Shown here piece after piece: positions 18,127 through 25,396 of a stretch of 64,000 nucleotides of DNA. The translations under genes and the position numbers were made by a program. The notes under the pieces are model-generated. The model ran no database searches. It was not told the origin of the DNA and was given only the letters and a program-made list of their open reading frames with translations. The stretch spans positions 1,178,001 through 1,242,000 of the forward strand of contig NZ_CP064703.1 of the NCBI RefSeq assembly GCF_023101085.1, in the 5' to 3' direction. Numbering within the stretch: position 1 is the first letter of the stretch; each line of letters begins with the position of its first letter. Source of the stretch: Bradyrhizobium sp. 170 (GTDB lineage: Bacteria; Pseudomonadota; Alphaproteobacteria; Rhizobiales; Xanthobacteraceae).

Positions 18127-18212
18127 GTCATGGCCGGGCTTGACCCGGCCATCCACGTCTTTCTTCATTTGGCAGCCCAGACGTGGATGCCCGGGACAGG
18201 CCCGGGCATGAC
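18127..18212. repeat. Palindromic repeat between the membrane-protein gene and tRNA-Glu
   Basis: Arm 18127-18160 (GTCATGGCCGGGCTTGACCC and on) is inverted at 18179-18212 with a few mismatches. The hairpin may also act as a terminator for the gene at 17778, although no T-run follows. Confidence 0.8.
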
Positions 18213-18269
18213 GAATAGAAGCTTCCGCCTTGCAGCAAGCCGATTTCGCGGCTATTCCCTCTCCCGTAC

Positions 18270-18344
18270 GCTCCCTTCGTCTAGCGGTTAGGACGCGGCC
18301 CTCTCAAGGCTGAAACAGGGGTTCGATTCCCCTAGGGAGCGCCA
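18270..18344 (+). tRNA. tRNA-Glu (anticodon CUC)
   Basis: Acceptor stem GCTCCCT (18270-18276) pairs with AGGGAGC (18334-18340); D-arm TCTAGCGGTTAGGAC; anticodon loop CTCTCAA with CTC at positions 34-36; T-arm CAGGGGTTCGATTCCCCTA; CCA is encoded (18342-18344). The anticodon CUC reads GAG, glutamate. An integrase remnant follows 29 bases downstream, so the gene's 3' end probably served as an attachment site. Confidence 0.97.
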
Positions 18345-18373
18345 CATCGGTTCTTTGCCTCCAGTGCTTTCAA

Positions 18374-18751
18374 TCACTTAAGGCCGTGTTTGTAAGTCTG
18401 GATCTTCTGATCGGCTTCCGTTCTTGCCGTGATCAGCTTCGGCCGCTTCTCGCGCGCCTCGCGCTCCTTTTTCGCGCCGCTGTCCGCAAGCAACAACTGG
18501 TCAGCCGCATCGGTGTAGCGCTGCACTTCGGCGTAACTCTTGTGGCCGGACTTCGCCATCAACTCGCGCGTGGTCAACCGCGCTTCGGCCCCGCGCCTCA
18601 TACCGCCCTTCTTGAGGCTGTGAATCCTGCATTTGTCCGGAAGCCCGGCGGCCTTTACCCATCCCGCAAAATCGTTCCCCAGCACCTTCTTGCTCCTCAT
18701 GCTGCCGTCAATGGTGTTGTGCAGGAAGGTGAGCGGGATCACGACGATCAA
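18374..18751 (-). pseudogene. Tyrosine recombinase (integrase), C-terminal remnant
   Basis: About 125 residues match only the C-terminal catalytic part of phage-type integrases: FAGWVKAAGLPDKCRIHSLK, then SGHKSYAEVQRYTDAADQ with the His and the nucleophilic Tyr. The box II motif HxLR reads HSLKKGG, so its Arg has become Lys. The N-terminal arm-binding domain, the first catalytic Arg and about two thirds of the gene are missing. It points toward tRNA-Glu, as for elements that integrate in a tRNA 3' end. Most likely the leftover of an integrative element. Confidence 0.85.
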
Positions 18752-18920
18752 GTTCGGTCGTCGCCTGTTGGATTTCGAGTTCCCTTATCCGCGCCTCGGC
18801 CTTCGTGAGCCGACGGCGGAGGCTAACTACTGCCATGGTTGCGACCACGGCCCATGGATACACAATTCCGTTGATGGCTTTTAGGGTTTCGTAGCTCGGG
18901 TGAAACCAAGGCTCAAGCAT
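18708..18920 (-). CDS. Possible small membrane protein (70 aa)
   Basis: From ATG 18920 the frame reads MLEPWFHPSYETLKAINGIV, a hydrophobic segment (VYPWAVVATMAVVSL), then a charged coiled-coil-like stretch (RRRLTKAEARIRELE). It looks like a small anchored protein rather than random sequence, but no strong ribosome binding site is visible and its 3' end overlaps the integrase remnant in another frame. Function unknown. Confidence 0.4.
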   Translation of the reverse strand: MLEPWFHPSYETLKAINGIVYPWAVVATMAVVSLRRRLTKAEARIRELEIQQATTELDRRDPAHLPAQHH

Positions 18921-19408
18921 GGAAGATACTGTCTCTCTCTCGTTTGCGATACTAACACTCGGTCGATCAGAATGCGCCGTTGCGAAGCCTGCCCAGGCGC
19001 GTGTGTCTCGCATCAGCGGCGGCCCATGCGAATGTGGTTCGGGTAGCGGCGGGCGGATCAGTTCGGACATAGCGCATGAAAAGGCACGCGCGCAATTCGG
19101 CTTGCAAATGATCAATCCCTCGGCGAATCGCAGTGCACACGAACCACTGCACATTGCGGCTGTGGAATAAGCCCCGTTGTTTGGCTGCGGCCAGAGAAGC
19201 GACGGCCGCCGCCGTTCCAAAACAGGCACAGCGCGAGGAGAGCCTGACGATTTTACTCCGCTACCTGCCGATTCGGTAAACGGGTTCAAACTGTCGTCTG
19301 CATTGTGCGCGTCGGCCCAGCCCCCGCGCGCCGCGTCGGCCTCAAAGCGATCTTGCAACTGAACTAAATCGGAAGTAGAGCCGTCCGAACTTTCAAATTG
19401 GGGGGCAA
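18921..19408. other. Gene-free stretch inside the tRNA-linked accessory region
   Basis: No convincing ORF, RNA or repeat. Upstream sequence of the HEPN gene lies at its right end, including a G-run (GGGGGG, about 19399-19404) just before ATG 19409 that could serve as ribosome binding site. Confidence 0.4.
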
Positions 19409-20851
19409 ATGGCTGAGAAATCGAAATATTTCCTTGCGCTTGATCGCAAGGACGGCGGGTTTTCGGGTTACGTCGTTACAAAAAAATTGGAATACCTGAA
19501 CAACCCTCCCCCCGCTCCCGAAAGAAGGCCCCCGGAGAATCCCAGCCCTCCAGAGGACGCAAATAGCTTTGAGGACGTATTCGCTTGGTTCCGCGCTACC
19601 ATCGACACGTATCGGAATTTCTTAGACTTCATCATTACCCTAGCGCCGCTGGCGTCATCCATACTCGCCGAAAGGACGATTACCCAATTCGCACAAAGCA
19701 ATGGACAAAAGCGAGAGGACCTCTCAACGCCGGACCGCACGGTGTTCGAAATAGATGCGAGTTCACTCCGTCGCCTCACGGCTCATCAAGAAGAAATTGA
19801 AGCCGGGCTCCGGGGGGCGAAGCATCTGCCAGAGGTGATGTTGATTGGACTAATTAGCGCCTACGATGCCTTCCTAGGAAAATTGCTCAGGGTCGTGTTT
19901 ACTCGGGTTCCGGACCTAGTGCTAAGCAGCGAAAAGACTATCAAATTGTCCGAGCTGTCGGAGTACGAATCCATTGATGCTGCGCGTCGTTCATTGATTG
20001 AGAAAGAGATCGAGTCGGTTCTTCGAGACAGCCATCACGCACATTTCGAGTGGATGGAGAAGAAATTCAAACTTAGTCTGCGAAGCGACCTTCCGGCGTT
20101 TACGAAATTTGTCGAACTATGCGAGAGGAGGAATCTTTTCACTCACACCGGAGGGCTCGTCTCCTCTCAGTACATCAACAATTGCAGGGAGTTCGGCGTT
20201 GACCTGAGAGATGCCAAGGTTGGGGATCATCTGACCGTAGATGCGGCCTACTACCGCGAAGCGGTGAATGTTATTTGCGAAATAGGTATAAAGCTGTGCT
20301 ACGTGCTGTGGCGAAAATTCGCGAAAGACAAGCGCAGTGATGCGGACAATGCTCTGAACCAGTTCTGCTATGACCTTATCGTTCGACGCAACTACGGCAC
20401 GGCGGAGGCGATTCTTTCGTTTGCCTCGCAGTGGGCAGAGGCGGACAGGACTCGGCGCATGATGATCGTCAATCATGCAAATGCTATCCGGCTCCAAGAC
20501 CGCGAGTCAGAGGCACTCAAGGTGCTCGATAAGGAAGATTGGACCGCAGTCCTTGAGGAATTTCAGATCAGTGTTGCTGCGGTTCGCGGCTATGTGGATG
20601 AAATCGTCCGCTTAATGAAACGAATCGGTTCTCACGGATACCCGAGTGCTGACGACTACCGAACTTGGCCCGTTTTTCGGGGGATGCGAACGAACCCGAA
20701 ATTTTCGGAAGCCTTTGAAGAAGTGTTTGGGCAACCCCTAATCGTTCAGACCACTTCGATTGAAGTCGAAAACGCGACAATAGGAGTTCAGCCGGAAGCG
20801 GAGCCCGAGCCCAAACCGGACCAAAACTCCGAACCGCAAAGTCTTCACTAG
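19409..20851 (+). CDS. HEPN-domain protein (putative RNase, defence-like)
   Basis: The 480-residue protein has a proline-rich N-terminal linker (32-52), helical segments, and a HEPN signature R-N-x-x-x-H at 241-246 (ERRNLFTHTGG) followed by YINNC, the usual pattern of RiboL-PSP/MAE-type HEPN domains. The second half (about 290-440) is helical and the C-terminal tail is acidic and proline-rich. HEPN proteins are often RNases in toxin-antitoxin, abortive infection or other conflict systems. No antitoxin such as a MNT nucleotidyltransferase is adjacent. Base composition is AT-richer than the core, and it sits behind tRNA-Glu and an integrase remnant, so it was probably acquired. Confidence 0.7.
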   Translation: MAEKSKYFLALDRKDGGFSGYVVTKKLEYLNNPPPAPERRPPENPSPPEDANSFEDVFAWFRATIDTYRNFLDFIITLAPLASSILAERTITQFAQSNGQKREDLSTPDRTVFEIDASSLRRLTAHQEEIEAGLRGAKHLPEVMLIGLISAYDAFLGKLLRVVFTRVPDLVLSSEKTIKLSELSEYESIDAARRSLIEKEIESVLRDSHHAHFEWMEKKFKLSLRSDLPAFTKFVELCERRNLFTHTGGLVSSQYINNCREFGVDLRDAKVGDHLTVDAAYYREAVNVICEIGIKLCYVLWRKFAKDKRSDADNALNQFCYDLIVRRNYGTAEAILSFASQWAEADRTRRMMIVNHANAIRLQDRESEALKVLDKEDWTAVLEEFQISVAAVRGYVDEIVRLMKRIGSHGYPSADDYRTWPVFRGMRTNPKFSEAFEEVFGQPLIVQTTSIEVENATIGVQPEAEPEPKPDQNSEPQSLH

Positions 20852-21006
20852 TTGGTTAGGCGAACAGGCAGCCTGTGAGAAGGTGATGGCGAAGAGGGCC
20901 AAAGGCTGACGTCAGCGAGGCGCGGCCCGCGATTGCCTGACGAACGTCGCGGGACAAGCAGCCTCACGCATACGCAAAAACGGCAACGGTCCTCTTCATA
21001 GGAAAG

Positions 21007-22224
21007 CTATTGAGCCGCCGTCACTCGCAACGATTTCCTCAGAGCCGGTTTGGGGCTCGATTCCGGATCCGCGATCGGGCGGTGGTAGGTCGCGATGCGG
21101 CGCAGCCAGCCGACCTCGAAGACACGGTTGGATGGAAGGTTGCGAACCCTCTGCTGCAGGACGAACTGCGCCGCATCGGCGAATTCGGCGCGCACGGCCT
21201 TCGGATCGCCGGTCACGCCGTTCATCTTGAGCAGCACCTGCTTGAGACCCCAACCCTGCCGCCGCCCGGTCTCGCTGTTCATGGCGGCTTCGTTCGGGTT
21301 GGTGCCCTCGCCCTTGAAGTTGATGTAGTCGATCAGCGGATAAAAATTCTCGGAGGCGCGAATGACGCGCGTGAACTGGATGACGATATGTTCGCGCTCC
21401 GTGCCGTCGGGCGTCGTCTTGAGGATCTTCTCCATCGCACCTTGCGCCCGCGCCACCATGAACTGCGTCTGCTCCGCCACGGTGTCGAGCAGAAACTGCC
21501 TCAACTCTTTCATCTGCGGTGAGTTGGCGTTCTTCCTGAACTCGGCCCGGCTTGTCCACGGGTTGGCCGGAATTTGCGTCTGGTCCAGCCAGGCCGGCAA
21601 ACGCACGTTCTTCTTGCGCATGAATTCGAGCAGGGCCGGAAAGCTCTCCTCGAAAGGCAGCCATTTGCCGACAGGAAACCAGATGAAATGACCGATGCCT
21701 AAGGAAGCGAATTCCTCGTTCGCACTCCATGACGTGATCGCATCAATTTTTCCGCCTGTTTCATTCAGCCAGATCTTCTGGCCGATCTGCTTCGCCAGAT
21801 CGCCCGGCAAGACGAGCTGTGGTACAGGTAAATCCTTTGCTAAATCCTTGGCCTCGTGGCTCGATTTCCGTGCTTCCGGCATTTGAACGGCAGCTTCCGG
21901 CGCTGGCTTCTGCACCTCAGGTGCTGGCTTCTGCACCTCAGGCTGTCGCAGGACTGTTTCGGGTTCCGACTTCTGCGTGTGGGATGCTTGCGCGACGCCA
22001 GGCCCACCCTGCGCTTTTTCGTTATCAGCGACGCGCGTCGCGGCCGGCGCGGCTATTTCCGCCAATGCCGTTTGCGTCGCCATGCCAGCGACGATGACAC
22101 ACGAGAGCAGCAATGAGCCGCAAGCAAGCACCTTCGCGCTGTACTGTCCGGGTTTCGCTTGCCGTGCCGTTCTCCTGCCGCTACCCGCACGCCAGCGGCC
22201 AATGAAATCACCGCCCATGTCCAT
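21007..22224 (-). CDS. Envelope-anchored hypothetical protein with lysozyme-like domain
   Basis: About 405 residues: one N-terminal membrane segment (VLACGSLLLSCVIVAGMA), then a Pro/Glu/Lys-rich linker with repeated PEVQKPAPE units (about residues 90-125), then a conserved domain starting KIWLNETGGKIDAITSW and GIGHFIWFP. The early Glu in NETGG and the following layout resemble lysozyme-like folds, so peptidoglycan cleavage is possible but unproven. ATG 22224 is taken because GGAA precedes it; 22218 is also possible. The protein probably faces the periplasm. Confidence 0.65.
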   Translation of the reverse strand: MDMGGDFIGRWRAGSGRRTARQAKPGQYSAKVLACGSLLLSCVIVAGMATQTALAEIAAPAATRVADNEKAQGGPGVAQASHTQKSEPETVLRQPEVQKPAPEVQKPAPEAAVQMPEARKSSHEAKDLAKDLPVPQLVLPGDLAKQIGQKIWLNETGGKIDAITSWSANEEFASLGIGHFIWFPVGKWLPFEESFPALLEFMRKKNVRLPAWLDQTQIPANPWTSRAEFRKNANSPQMKELRQFLLDTVAEQTQFMVARAQGAMEKILKTTPDGTEREHIVIQFTRVIRASENFYPLIDYINFKGEGTNPNEAAMNSETGRRQGWGLKQVLLKMNGVTGDPKAVRAEFADAAQFVLQQRVRNLPSNRVFEVGWLRRIATYHRPIADPESSPKPALRKSLRVTAAQ

Positions 22225-22734
22225 GTTTCCGAAGGCTAGCCTGACGGGAAGGGTCGTGCGGGCTAACAACACGATGCGTATGGCGAAATCGTGGGGTCAT
22301 AGCGGCGGCCCGGTGCCACATGGGCGACAATCCTGCGCATCGCGCCGACGACGGGGGGCGAGAAAGCAGTCCCTGAGAACATCCTGAGAATGCTGATGCG
22401 CGTTCGACCGACACCTCCCGCACATCGGCGCGCAGTCCGCCGCACGTTGTGCGAGATACTGCATGAAGAGCCGGACTGCCGGCCGGTATTGGAGTGAATG
22501 CTCCTCGATGACCTGGAGGCGCTAACTTGGTTGCGCTCCCAGCCCGAGGGGACGCGTGGCTGTCAATGCCGCTAAGCTCGGACGCCAATGGGGCTGGAAC
22601 AGGAATTACGGTGACAGTGCATAAAACTCTTACCCGGCGTTTGAGTGCACTGTCACCGTAATCCAAGTGGGTTCACCCGGAGGAGGAACGATAGGAGTCG
22701 AAACACGGACTGCGCATAGACTCAGGCTTGGGAG
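22225..22734. other. Gene-free stretch with one strong inverted repeat
   Basis: No convincing ORF was found. Several overlapping open frames have low-complexity, Arg/Ser-rich translations typical of non-coding GC-rich DNA. It holds the 17-bp inverted repeat annotated separately. Confidence 0.45.
22605..22662. repeat. Perfect 17-bp inverted repeat with 24-base spacer
   Basis: ATTACGGTGACAGTGCA at 22605-22621 is exactly inverted at 22646-22662. The pattern (perfect arms, short AT-richer spacer, intergenic) fits a REPIN-like or transposon-derived element. It is unlike the GC-rich palindromes elsewhere in the window. Confidence 0.85.
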
Positions 22735-23037
22735 TCATACGAGACTTCTCACCAGCCTCTCAATGTAGTCATTAATGGTATCAGCAAAGTCGCACTGAGA
22801 ACTGGATGATCCGGCTGCATCTCGGTGCGCTTTCACTACCGACCGAACGCTTTCCAACGCATCTCTTTGAAGTGGCACGGGCGTCACAGCCACCAGTTCG
22901 TTAATGGCATTCTCTGCCAGAGGGATGCCGTTCGTCTTGGCCTCCGCGATTAGCGGCCCTAGAACAGAGGTGCATTTGTGTACGTTTTCCATGACCCAAG
23001 TATGCGCTCGACCCGGCTCGTTTTCCAGCCCACTCAC
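22735..23037 (-). CDS. Hypothetical protein (100 aa)
   Basis: The frame opens with GTG at 23037, which overlaps the TGA of the broken HGG-motif gene by four bases (GTGA), a coupling-type junction. The product is soluble, helical and balanced in composition (GPLIAEAKTNGIPLAENAIN). ATG 22992 is an alternative start. No family is recognised. Composition is AT-richer than the core. The coupling supports a real gene, but the upstream partner is now a pseudogene. Confidence 0.5.
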   Translation of the reverse strand: MSGLENEPGRAHTWVMENVHKCTSVLGPLIAEAKTNGIPLAENAINELVAVTPVPLQRDALESVRSVVKAHRDAAGSSSSQCDFADTINDYIERLVRSLV

Positions 23038-23172
23038 TTCATCTCTTCCAGCAGCTTCCGCGCGTCACTCAGCAATGTCTGAATCTGCCGTCGCTGGTCG
23101 AGCGCATCCCAGTTGAACAGGCCGTGCTTTGCGCGCGTTCTGGTTCGCCCTTGCGCGCGGATTCCCTGCGCA
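23034..23172 (-). pseudogene. Broken copy of the HGG-motif small protein gene
   Basis: These bases align with the 3' part of the intact gene at 24067-24205 (identical for the last 30 bases before and including the stop, then about 80 percent). An extra T near 23130 shifts the frame and the 5' half is missing. It is a decayed duplicate about 1 kb from its intact relative. Confidence 0.8.
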
Positions 23173-23198
23173 CACCCGTGAAAACACCATCTTCCGCC

Positions 23199-23447
23199 TC
23201 AGCGACGCCGGGCTACAGCGACACCCAGCAAGAAGGCGACCAGCAGGGAGCCGAGCGGCGCTTCCCGCGCAATGTTGCTCAGGATGCTGAGCGGCATGCC
23301 GGGCTTTCTACCTTTCTCGATCGCGTCGCCGACGCGACTGGCGGCACCCCTGACAGCATCGGAAACGTCTTCAATCGTAGACTTTGGTGCTGGACTGGGA
23401 TCCAGGCCTTCATACACAAGCGGTGGGGTGGGCATGTCATCGGCCAT
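23199..23447 (-). CDS. Small C-terminally anchored protein (DUF883-like)
   Basis: The 82-residue protein has an acidic N terminus (MADDMPTPP), an amphipathic middle (VSDAVRGAASRVGDAIEKG) and a C-terminal hydrophobic anchor (PLGSLLVAFLLGVAVARRR). The layout is that of DUF883/ElaB-type proteins, which sit on the inner membrane and can bind ribosomes in stationary phase. ATG 23447 follows AGGA by 8 bases. The family link is by layout, not strong motif match. Confidence 0.65.
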   Translation of the reverse strand: MADDMPTPPLVYEGLDPSPAPKSTIEDVSDAVRGAASRVGDAIEKGRKPGMPLSILSNIAREAPLGSLLVAFLLGVAVARRR

Positions 23448-23521
23448 GGGGAGCTTCCTGATCAACAAGTGGTAATCGAATAGGTCGCGCTTCGTTCCTG
23501 TTTGCGAGTAGGATCGCGGCG

Positions 23522-23776
23522 CTATCTCACCGTACGCGAACTCCGAATTAGCTTATCGGGAGGGTGAGTTTTCAGCTGCGCTCGCCCGGCGGCGGGGGTA
23601 CGAGGCAAATCTGCGAACTCAGAAGAATGGTAGTCCCGCCCTTCGGGCGTCGTGATGTAAATGTCATAGCATCCGGCTCGCGACATCTCCCGGGCCTTCT
23701 TGAGGGCAGCTTCGGCCGTCTTCCTGCGGTGGACCAGATCACCGTGTTGGCACATCGCTCTTATCGAGAAGCTCAT
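23522..23776 (-). CDS. Conserved hypothetical protein (84 aa, Bradyrhizobium type)
   Basis: A small soluble protein with VHRRKTAEAALKKAREM and YDIYITTPEGRDYHSSEF, a pattern I recognise from many rhizobial small proteins of unknown function. Its ATG overlaps the stop of the upstream 53-codon gene (ATGA), so the two are translationally coupled. Confidence 0.72.
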   Translation of the reverse strand: MSFSIRAMCQHGDLVHRRKTAEAALKKAREMSRAGCYDIYITTPEGRDYHSSEFADLPRTPAAGRAQLKTHPPDKLIRSSRTVR

Positions 23777-23934
23777 TTTTTCTTCTTTTTCTTGTTCTTC
23801 TTGATGATCTCGGCCTGGATTTTGAAAGCCTGCGCCAGTGTTCTCATCTGGTCGGCTACGTACGTGTCAGCCGTATTCACCGCCACCCGCTCTGCGGTGG
23901 CTGCCTGCTGGCGGATTGCCTTGGCCATCTTCAT
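23773..23934 (-). CDS. 53-residue protein with poly-lysine tail
   Basis: ATG 23934 to TGA 23773: MKMAKAIRQQAATAERVAVN at the start, a helical middle (TYVADQMRTLAQAFKIQAEI) and a tail of KKNKKKKKK. GGAAG lies 9 bases upstream. The stop codon overlaps the next start by four bases, strong support that it is translated. The basic tail suggests binding to nucleic acid or membrane surface. Function unknown. Confidence 0.6.
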   Translation of the reverse strand: MKMAKAIRQQAATAERVAVNTADTYVADQMRTLAQAFKIQAEIIKKNKKKKKK

Positions 23935-24066
23935 GTCGGTTAACTTCCCTGCCTTTCCGTAGTTCCCGGTGCAGCCCGATCAGGCGACTTTGATCGGGAT
24001 ATTAAAAACTCAAAGAGATGGCCGACGGGCGGACGGGCAGGCTCGGAGCGCCGCTTGCGAAGCCAA

Positions 24067-24333
24067 TCACTTCATCTCTTCCAGCAGCTTCCGCGCTTCA
24101 CCCAACAACGCCTGAATCTGCCTTCGCTCGGCGATTGCATCCCCGGTGAACAGGCCGTGCTTGCGCGCGTTCCGGTTTGCCCTTGGCGCGCCGGATCCCG
24201 GTGCGCCGCCGTGCATGCGGCAGCGCTTCCTGCCGTGCACCGCCGGCGAACGGCAGGCGCCGCCGGAACGGATTCTGGCGCCACAACGCGGGCTTGCCAG
24301 CATCGGGCCGGTATTTCTGATGTGATCGCTCAT
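24067..24333 (-). CDS. HGG-motif small basic protein (88 aa)
   Basis: The protein has paired Cys (SPRCGARIRSGGACRSPA), CRMHGGAPGSGAPRANRNAR and KHGLFT, a widespread small family with conserved Cys/His that could bind zinc. It is often found in phage-rich or repeated loci; no function is established that I can name. ATG 24333 overlaps the stop of the upstream gene by four bases (ATGA), so they form a coupled pair. A broken duplicate of its 3' end lies at 23034. Confidence 0.75.
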   Translation of the reverse strand: MSDHIRNTGPMLASPRCGARIRSGGACRSPAVHGRKRCRMHGGAPGSGAPRANRNARKHGLFTGDAIAERRQIQALLGEARKLLEEMK

Positions 24334-24992
24334 GCCGGTGCTGCCCGCTTGGCCTCAGCGGAATCGCGCTTTCGCCTGGAGCCCGAGCCCTTCGGCGCAT
24401 TCCGCGCCGCGGATGCCGGGCTCTTGTCGGAAACGATCACGCGCGCATGCTGCGTGACGTTGCCGACAATGGCCTTGCCGCCGTCGCCCACCGACACGTT
24501 CTGCACGGTGATGGCGGGCTCGCCCTGGCTGCGGTAGCGGTTGAGCGCCTCGATCTGGGCGGGGAACGTGCGGGCGAGCCTGCCCAATGCGCGCGCGGCG
24601 CTGTCATGCTGGGCGAGGTCGTCCGCATTCGCTAGGTGATGGGCGCATCGCATCGCCATCACATGAACCGAAACCATCTGCGCCACCAGCATGGCCTCGA
24701 TGGAATCCCGGGGCTTGATGCTCTTCACCATCGAAATCATGAAGGCGAGGCTGACCTCGTCGGGACTCTCGCCGCTCACGCTGGCCTTTACCAATTGTCT
24801 GATAATGCCATGCATCGCTTCGCGGTCGGCGACCCCCAGTGTATCAGCCATGAGCTGTTCGCCGATTTCGGGATCTGGATGGTCGATGGAGAATCCGTGC
24901 GACTGAAGCTTGATCCGCGGGGCTGCGGCAGCTTTGGTCTGATCAGTTGCCGCGATCGCCGTTGACGTCGTGAGGTCCGGAGCGGTGTTCAT
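24330..24992 (-). CDS. Conserved hypothetical protein (220 aa), partner of the HGG-motif protein
   Basis: The start at 24992 follows AAGGA by 8 bases; the further open frame upstream is non-coding. Features: DHPDPEIGEQLMADTLGVAD, a helical central part with AMLVAQMVSVHVMAMRCAHH, QNVSVGDGGKAIVGNVTQHA near residue 170, and a basic C-terminal tail. I recognise the pair with the HGG protein as recurrent in Bradyrhizobium, possibly of mobile-element origin. No enzymatic motif is visible. Confidence 0.7.
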   Translation of the reverse strand: MNTAPDLTTSTAIAATDQTKAAAAPRIKLQSHGFSIDHPDPEIGEQLMADTLGVADREAMHGIIRQLVKASVSGESPDEVSLAFMISMVKSIKPRDSIEAMLVAQMVSVHVMAMRCAHHLANADDLAQHDSAARALGRLARTFPAQIEALNRYRSQGEPAITVQNVSVGDGGKAIVGNVTQHARVIVSDKSPASAARNAPKGSGSRRKRDSAEAKRAAPA

Positions 24993-25396
24993 GTCGGGAT
25001 TCCTTAAGGCCGCGCGCGGGCCGCGCGCGCGGTTCGGCCACGCGCAGGCGATCGTTCGCCGCGGCGACGCGGGTGCAATTTCAATGTGGGTGAGGATTTG
25101 AGCCGCAATCGCACCGACGCGCCCGCTGTTGCGGGGCGACGGGGATTTACAAGGTTGCGGGATGATGAAGGAATGCCGCTGATTTGCCCGACGTGTCAAA
25201 TTGTTTTTCGAAGCATTCATGCCGCAGCCCCCTGCTACTTTGCATGGGGTTGTTTTGATGAATCAGCATCGGTGGTGGTGGTCGCCGGTTCGAAAATCTG
25301 TCTCTATTGGAGCCGAGACCGCCCGTGCGTGGGCGCTCCAGGTGCCTGCGGCGCTGCTGCCGGCCTTGCCTAAAGTTTTTGCGTGGGAGTCGTAAT
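24993..25396. other. Gene-free stretch before the amidohydrolase operon
   Basis: It holds a GC alternating tract (GGCCGCGCGCGGGCCGCGCGC, about 25009-25030) and the leader of the gene at 25397. The short plus-strand frame at 25259-25395 has no ribosome binding site and was not accepted as a gene. No palindrome or clear promoter was seen. Confidence 0.4.

Noticed and set aside
21040..21060. Possible attR copy of the tRNA-Glu 3' end (GGGGCTCGATTCC)
   Set aside because: Only about 12 matching bases, and they are codons of the lysozyme-like gene; chance similarity is likely.
23935..24000. General-stress (EcfG-type) promoter GGAAC-N16-AGTT upstream of the 53-codon gene
   Set aside because: The -10 part deviates from CGTT, and transcription would start at or after the start codon.
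25201..25395. Small ORF before the amidohydrolase gene
   Set aside because: No ribosome binding site, and its Trp/Ala/Arg-rich translation resembles no family. It looks like open non-coding sequence.
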